Below, piece after piece: positions 60,506 through 64,000 of a DNA stretch of 64,000 bases (within the stretch, counting starts at the first letter, position 1; every line of letters begins with the position of its first letter). The notes under the pieces were generated by a model. It was not told the origin of the DNA, made no database searches, and saw nothing but the letters and a program-made list of their open reading frames with translations. This DNA is from a virus, in IMG/VR virus record IMGVR_UViG_3300030616_000020, positions 1 through 64,000 of that record; one strand, written 5' to 3'. Made by a program: the position numbers and the translations under genes.

Positions 60506-60727
60506 TTAATCATTGAATTCTCCCATTGCATGTTGAAAATCTGGTTCATCTGGATAACATTCCGGTCTCCCTTCAGTATAAATTATCCCATTTCTCACAT
60601 AAATGAAGTCAGGATAAGGCATTCCGGGTTCCCAAAACTTATCACGAAAACATCCACAGACAACACACTCATGGGTTTCAATACAATGCTTACGAGCATC
60701 TATCTCTTTCCATTTGTGTTTGATCAT
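60506..60727 (-). CDS. Small Cys-rich protein
   Basis: A 73-aa acidic protein with a HECVVCGCF zinc-type cluster (about residues 19-27) and one more Cys (PECYPDEP, about 57). A compact zinc fold is likely. It overlaps the HNH gene end by 4 bases. Function unknown. Confidence 0.58.
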   Translation of the reverse strand: MIKHKWKEIDARKHCIETHECVVCGCFRDKFWEPGMPYPDFIYVRNGIIYTEGRPECYPDEPDFQHAMGEFND

Positions 60728-61041
60728 ATCCGTCCGTGTTCTTCCATGTGGCAGTTTCTACAGAGAGTAATCATATCTTCATCAGCAGCTTCCCATGGTA
60801 AACCATTATATCTTATATGGTGTACATGCAGGGGATTAAGCGCACCCGTAGGTGGGTCAAGCTTACAATGAGGATCATGTTTACCATTACCTTGCTGTCC
60901 ACATTTTTGACAGGTGTAATTATCTCTTTCAAGGATTTCTCTGCGTCTTTCTTTCCACTCAGGGGTTTCTAATAATTTGAAATATCTCTCACTGTTTGCC
61001 CGTTTTGCTTTCTTGGACAATTTCTTCTTCTTCTTTCTCAC
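60724..61041 (-). CDS. Small HNH endonuclease
   Basis: A 105-aa protein with a very basic N-terminus (MRKKKKKLSKKAKR) and a full HNH site: C44-x-x-C47, HVHHIRYNG with the catalytic His pair (H74-H75), and LCRNCHMEEH (C94, C97, H98, H102). Free-standing HNH enzymes of this size nick or cut DNA. It is 2 bases downstream of the DNA polymerase. Confidence 0.82.
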   Translation of the reverse strand: MRKKKKKLSKKAKRANSERYFKLLETPEWKERRREILERDNYTCQKCGQQGNGKHDPHCKLDPPTGALNPLHVHHIRYNGLPWEAADEDMITLCRNCHMEEHGRI

Positions 61042-61043
61042 GA

Positions 61044-62942
61044 TTAGAACAGTTTTCGTTGACCGTCATCGACAGCATACCTGATTCTGTTTGCTCTTGC
61101 GATATAATAGTTATAATCTATACCATACTCTTCCATCGGTGCTTCATAATACCTGTTGAATATCTTACACGTTTTACCTGCTTCCAATGATATTATTCTA
61201 CCATCTTCTTTATGTCTTTTCGTGAGTGAACCACCTGTACGGGACATATAATACCTAATTGTACGTTGCTGTACGTCGTCGACCTGTCTCTGGTTATGAA
61301 TATAACTGTAAACAATGTTCCAATCTTTTCTCGCTCTAAATCCAATTCCAAAGTCATAGATATTATCATGATTGCGAATAAAATCTTCAATTGGTATATC
61401 TTCAAAATAATATGCATGAAGTGCTTTAGGGACTACACGCATGGACCAGTTCTTATTGTATGCTACTGCTCCATTCTGCGTGGGTATAATCTCAAAACAA
61501 CCCTTAGGTTTAATATATCCATCAGTTGTTCTTGCAAGATAATTATTTACATCTCTAATAATCATATCACTGTACTCAGCATACTCAAGGACCATCCCTG
61601 TTCTCTTTTCCCAAGCAAGACAGATATTTCTCACAGCATCTTCATCTTGTCTTGGGATCATAACCGTAATACCATCGGTATTGGCCTGAAGCATTGTCAG
61701 ATTCTTGATACTATCAACCAGCCATTCTGACAGCATAGCCAGCAGTAGTTGACCATTGATAGTTATTCGCATGGTATACATAGGATCATAAAATAATGAA
61801 TACTGGTCATTTGATTTACCGTATACACCATTTAATGCTAGTTTAAGTCCAGAATTTACCGGCTTATTACCTTCTTTTTTGGCTTTCATTCTGGTATCGA
61901 ATAATTCCTTATACACCTCTGAGAATGTTTGTCCGAGGTGTTGAGGATAAAAACCATGTTGTATAGCCAAAGCAGGGTAATATGCTGCTACATCAATATC
62001 GAGGATCAGCATATCCTCTGTAGACTTATACACTCCTGATTCTATGCAACCATGAATACCACCAACACCGAAATCATACTTGAATCCTTTATAGATTGCT
62101 GATTTCTCAAATGGTTTGTAAGTGGTATATACAGTGGTTTCTTTGAAGAAGTCATGTATCTCTCTGAGTTCTTTGCTTTCAAAGTATATATAAGGTAGGA
62201 GACATTTGCCAAGATCAATCTCTCTGCGATATGTCCGTAAATCTTTTACAGCATTGTAGTGTACATTCTTCTTTCGTGCGATCTGTCTACCGAAAATCTC
62301 TTGTCCGATTTTAGGATCATTATAATTTCTTAGTTGCAGATTGTAAGTTGCAGATAGCATCTTACGCAATTCTACCATGTCTGCGCTTAAATGATAAAAC
62401 TTATGAGTTGAAGCGGTATCATTATGATTATAGCTTAGAATCTCTGGAATCTCATCTTCTGTAACCCAATGGTCATGCTCGAATGGCATATCCTGAACGT
62501 TTGGGTAGTTGATAGCTATTTGTACAGCCTTAAGGGAAGTTCTCTTTGCTTTGTTATCGAAGTGATGTATCCTGAATAAATCTAATTGCGGTATCATCTC
62601 TTTCCACTCCGGTATAGCTGAATATTCTTCTTTTAAAATCCTTTGTGATTCCCAATGCATCATTTCTAATATCTTAGCTACACGTACATTTGCACCAGCA
62701 TGACGATGCGCATCTATCGTGTTAATGAAGAAATGTAAAAGTGGGTAATCATAATTTACATTGTTAAATCCAATCAGTCCTGCTACCTCAGTCATTAAGA
62801 AATCGAAGTAAACATCAATGTCATTTCTGCTTTCGTGAATTACAAATACTCTTATATCCTCAATATCATCTCTGTTAATAAATACGCCTGAATGAAAGTT
62901 TTCTAGTTGCTCTAGGTCGTAGACCCACACTTTCTTTTTCAT
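61044..62942 (-). CDS. polB: Family B DNA polymerase
   Basis: About 632 aa from the ATG at 62942 (MKKKVWVYDLE); the frame extends to 62975 but that start sits in a terminator hairpin. Exonuclease motifs: D9-L-E11, GFNNVNYDYP (D65), Y171-NHN-D175. Polymerase motifs: A LDIDVAAYYP (catalytic Asp about 317), B KLALNGVYGK (367-376), C TDG (Asp423; the usual YxDTDS is shortened to ANTDGI). It copies the phage genome with proofreading. It is shorter than typical PolB (about 800 or more), as in other crass phages. Confidence 0.92.
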   Translation of the reverse strand: MKKKVWVYDLEQLENFHSGVFINRDDIEDIRVFVIHESRNDIDVYFDFLMTEVAGLIGFNNVNYDYPLLHFFINTIDAHRHAGANVRVAKILEMMHWESQRILKEEYSAIPEWKEMIPQLDLFRIHHFDNKAKRTSLKAVQIAINYPNVQDMPFEHDHWVTEDEIPEILSYNHNDTASTHKFYHLSADMVELRKMLSATYNLQLRNYNDPKIGQEIFGRQIARKKNVHYNAVKDLRTYRREIDLGKCLLPYIYFESKELREIHDFFKETTVYTTYKPFEKSAIYKGFKYDFGVGGIHGCIESGVYKSTEDMLILDIDVAAYYPALAIQHGFYPQHLGQTFSEVYKELFDTRMKAKKEGNKPVNSGLKLALNGVYGKSNDQYSLFYDPMYTMRITINGQLLLAMLSEWLVDSIKNLTMLQANTDGITVMIPRQDEDAVRNICLAWEKRTGMVLEYAEYSDMIIRDVNNYLARTTDGYIKPKGCFEIIPTQNGAVAYNKNWSMRVVPKALHAYYFEDIPIEDFIRNHDNIYDFGIGFRARKDWNIVYSYIHNQRQVDDVQQRTIRYYMSRTGGSLTKRHKEDGRIISLEAGKTCKIFNRYYEAPMEEYGIDYNYYIARANRIRYAVDDGQRKLF

Positions 62943-62963
62943 AAGCTTATAGATTAGAGAGTT

Positions 62964-62993
62964 AAAAAGGAGCATCCCCGAAGGGACACTCCT
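62964..62993 (-). terminator. Rho-independent terminator with UUCG loop
   Basis: On the - strand AGGAGTGTCCC-TTCG-GGGATGCTCCT forms an 11-bp stem (two G-T pairs) capped by a UUCG tetraloop, followed by TTTTT. It ends the 166-aa gene transcript 34 bases after its stop and decides that polB starts at 62942. Confidence 0.9.
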
Positions 62994-63027
62994 ATAAAGT
63001 TATGAAATTTGAAGAGAAAAGCTACTT

Positions 63028-63528
63028 CTACTTCTTGGTATCAGCAGCCTCCTTGAAGTCGGCAATGGCAGGATCGACAGCAGTTACAGCATCGGTGTCA
63101 TGCTGAATCAGTCTGTCGGTGATATCGCTACCCTCAGGTACGACTTCAGTTTTCCACATGATCGTCTCTCCATTCTTCTTCAGAACCTCTCCGGTGGTGG
63201 GATTGATCTTCTCCCTGTAACCCAGTTCTTCACCGAGTTCACTTTCGAGTTTTTCCAGAGTTACAATCCTGTGGGGAGCTACGGCAACAGAATAATCTGA
63301 GCCTTCCCTCAGCTTGTATTCGGCAATGGTTGCCTCAAGGTCTTCAATTGAACCCACGATGAATCCAACCTTGTTCCTCTTGTTCAGGAACCCGTTGGAA
63401 AGGGTTACAACTGTCGACATCAGCATCAAGCTGCCGAATTCAGGCTTGTTTGAATTGATACGAATCAGACCGTTGGCGGTCAGCTCGTTTCCTTCTTTCT
63501 CATTCCATTTTGTCACAACACATTTCAT
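63028..63528 (-). CDS. First gene of the leftward block, unknown function
   Basis: A 166-aa protein. Residues 1-100 look beta-rich (GLIRINSN, STVVTLSNGFLNKRNKVGFI), the C-terminal part is charged and helical (PAIADFKEAADTKK). It has its own terminator and a tRNA-like region upstream, so it is probably a separate, highly expressed unit. Small abundant proteins encoded before polB in phages are often DNA-binding, but nothing in the sequence proves it. Confidence 0.6.
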   Translation of the reverse strand: MKCVVTKWNEKEGNELTANGLIRINSNKPEFGSLMLMSTVVTLSNGFLNKRNKVGFIVGSIEDLEATIAEYKLREGSDYSVAVAPHRIVTLEKLESELGEELGYREKINPTTGEVLKKNGETIMWKTEVVPEGSDITDRLIQHDTDAVTAVDPAIADFKEAADTKK

Positions 63529-63653
63529 GATTTCTCAATTTTAAGTTAAACATCTAAATAAAAGTCAAGATGTAATGTCTACCATGTACAAAGGCGTGTT
63601 GAGTTATTTTTACTCTTACACTGCACAATCTCCTATAGCTTCTATTACATAGA

Positions 63654-63746
63654 GAGGTGGGAGAGAGTCGAACTCTCCTACACGATCTAACTACAATTAA
63701 ATACTGTTACATGGCAAGAACAGGATCGTGCGTCACCGTCCACCTC
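63654..63746 (-). ncRNA. tRNA-like element R2
   Basis: A 93-base element with a perfect 7-bp acceptor stem (GAGGTGG/CCACCTC) and a canonical T-arm (GAGAG-TTCGACT-CTCTC). Between them a CACGATC/GATCGTG stem encloses a CTGTT/AACAG hairpin with TTGCCAT in the loop and a further 16 bases, so there is no normal D-arm. If the loop decodes, the anticodon would be GCC (Gly). A tRNA mimic or degenerate tRNA is more likely. Confidence 0.5.
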
Positions 63747-63756
63747 ATAACATAGA

Positions 63757-63840
63757 GGAGCGCAGAGGAGTCGAACCTCTGTGTATAAATCCTTTCCAAT
63801 CTATCTGCCGATAGTCAGTGGATCGCAAGGTATTACATCA
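63757..63840 (-). ncRNA. tRNA-like element R1 (3' domain only)
   Basis: A canonical T-arm (AGAGG-TTCGACT-CCTCT, 63764-63780) followed by GCGCTCC as a 3' acceptor strand. No matching 5' strand lies at tRNA distance; the nearest candidate, GGAGCGA, is at 63980-63986 about 200 bases upstream. The preceding region has a CTATC-GGCA-GATAG hairpin. Left boundary is arbitrary. Confidence 0.4.
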
Positions 63841-63878
63841 CTTCACTTAACATCATTCAGTCGTTTATTATACTTTAT

Positions 63879-63978
63879 AGGGATACATAGGTACGGAACC
63901 TATGCCCAACTGTATCATATGTAAGGAGAGGTGAATTGGAATTTCAACCATTAACTCACTCGGATAAATACTGATCCC
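63879..63978 (-). ncRNA. tRNA-like element R0
   Basis: A 100-base element with acceptor strands GGGATCA and GTATCCC (5 of 7 pairs), a T-arm ATAGG-TTCCGTA-CCTAT, and a hairpin GGTTGAA/TTCACC around ATTCCAA that would give anticodon UCC (Gly) with U33 and A37 in place. The D-arm is not convincing and the variable region is long. Either a divergent class II tRNA or a tRNA mimic. 63529-63653 holds nothing else I can identify apart from the leader of the 63528 gene. Confidence 0.4.
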
Positions 63979-64000
63979 TTCGCTCCGGGATGACAGTTTA

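Noticed and set aside
60404-60871. 155-aa reading frame on the + strand
   Set aside because: Lies opposite the HNH, Cys-rich and small membrane genes, which have motifs and coupled starts.
1-64000. Stop-codon reassignment, as in some crAss-like phages
   Set aside because: All long genes, including the 17.1-kb one, are intact in the standard code, and the one clear tRNA is an ordinary Arg tRNA rather than a suppressor.
1-64000. Integrase, att sites or insertion sequences
   Set aside because: No recombinase catalytic motifs, transposase or terminal inverted repeats were seen.

Overview
The window is about half of a large double-stranded DNA phage genome of the crAss-like type (Crassvirales), so the host is probably a member of Bacteroidota. 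The evidence is gene content and order: ring/muzzle proteins, cargo proteins and a giant virion RNA polymerase polyprotein on the + strand, facing a replication block on the - strand (family B DNA polymerase, DnaB, TOPRIM primase, SSB-like protein, SF2 helicase, uracil-DNA glycosylase, DUF932 protein). The genome is AT-rich, densely packed and reads in the standard genetic code. Terminase, portal and major capsid protein are not in this window.

Layout. 1-33094 (+): virion genes. A tail fibre with a self-cleaving S74 chaperone, open at the left edge; small structural proteins; an HU/IHF-like protein; two connector/ring proteins; the muzzle protein; three cargo proteins; and one 17.1-kb gene (5701 aa) combining a zincin, an RNA polymerase DxDxD core and a PD-(D/E)XK nuclease. 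Hairpins at 33102-33165 separate it from the opposing block. 33177-36755 (-): holin-like and other membrane or surface proteins. 36805-37757 (-): a tRNA-Arg, a tRNA whose halves appear in permuted order, and four tRNA-sized structured elements, lying directly downstream of a Ro60/TROVE gene (37757-39412). 39461-47393: HNH nuclease, PurA, a VWA protein, UDG, DUF932 and a PD-(D/E)XK nuclease. 47374-52770: a compact gene set resembling a ubiquitin-like conjugation system (Ub-like protein with an internal Gly-Gly, candidate E2, JAMM peptidase, E1). 52767-63528: replication and recombination genes. 63529-64000: a second tRNA-like RNA cluster.

How the parts work together. The + strand block builds the tail and the proteins ejected with DNA, including the polymerase expected to transcribe early genes. 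The - strand block copies and repairs DNA. Two accessory systems stand out. One is the ubiquitin-like module, embedded between recombination genes. The other is a phage Ro60 next to tRNA-mimicking RNAs, which looks like a phage version of the bacterial Rsr-Y RNA particle. Several short genes were added by reading the sequence (43478-43657, 59717-59857, 59854-59982, 60379-60474), and several starts were moved because the longest reading frame ran into terminator hairpins or neighbouring genes.
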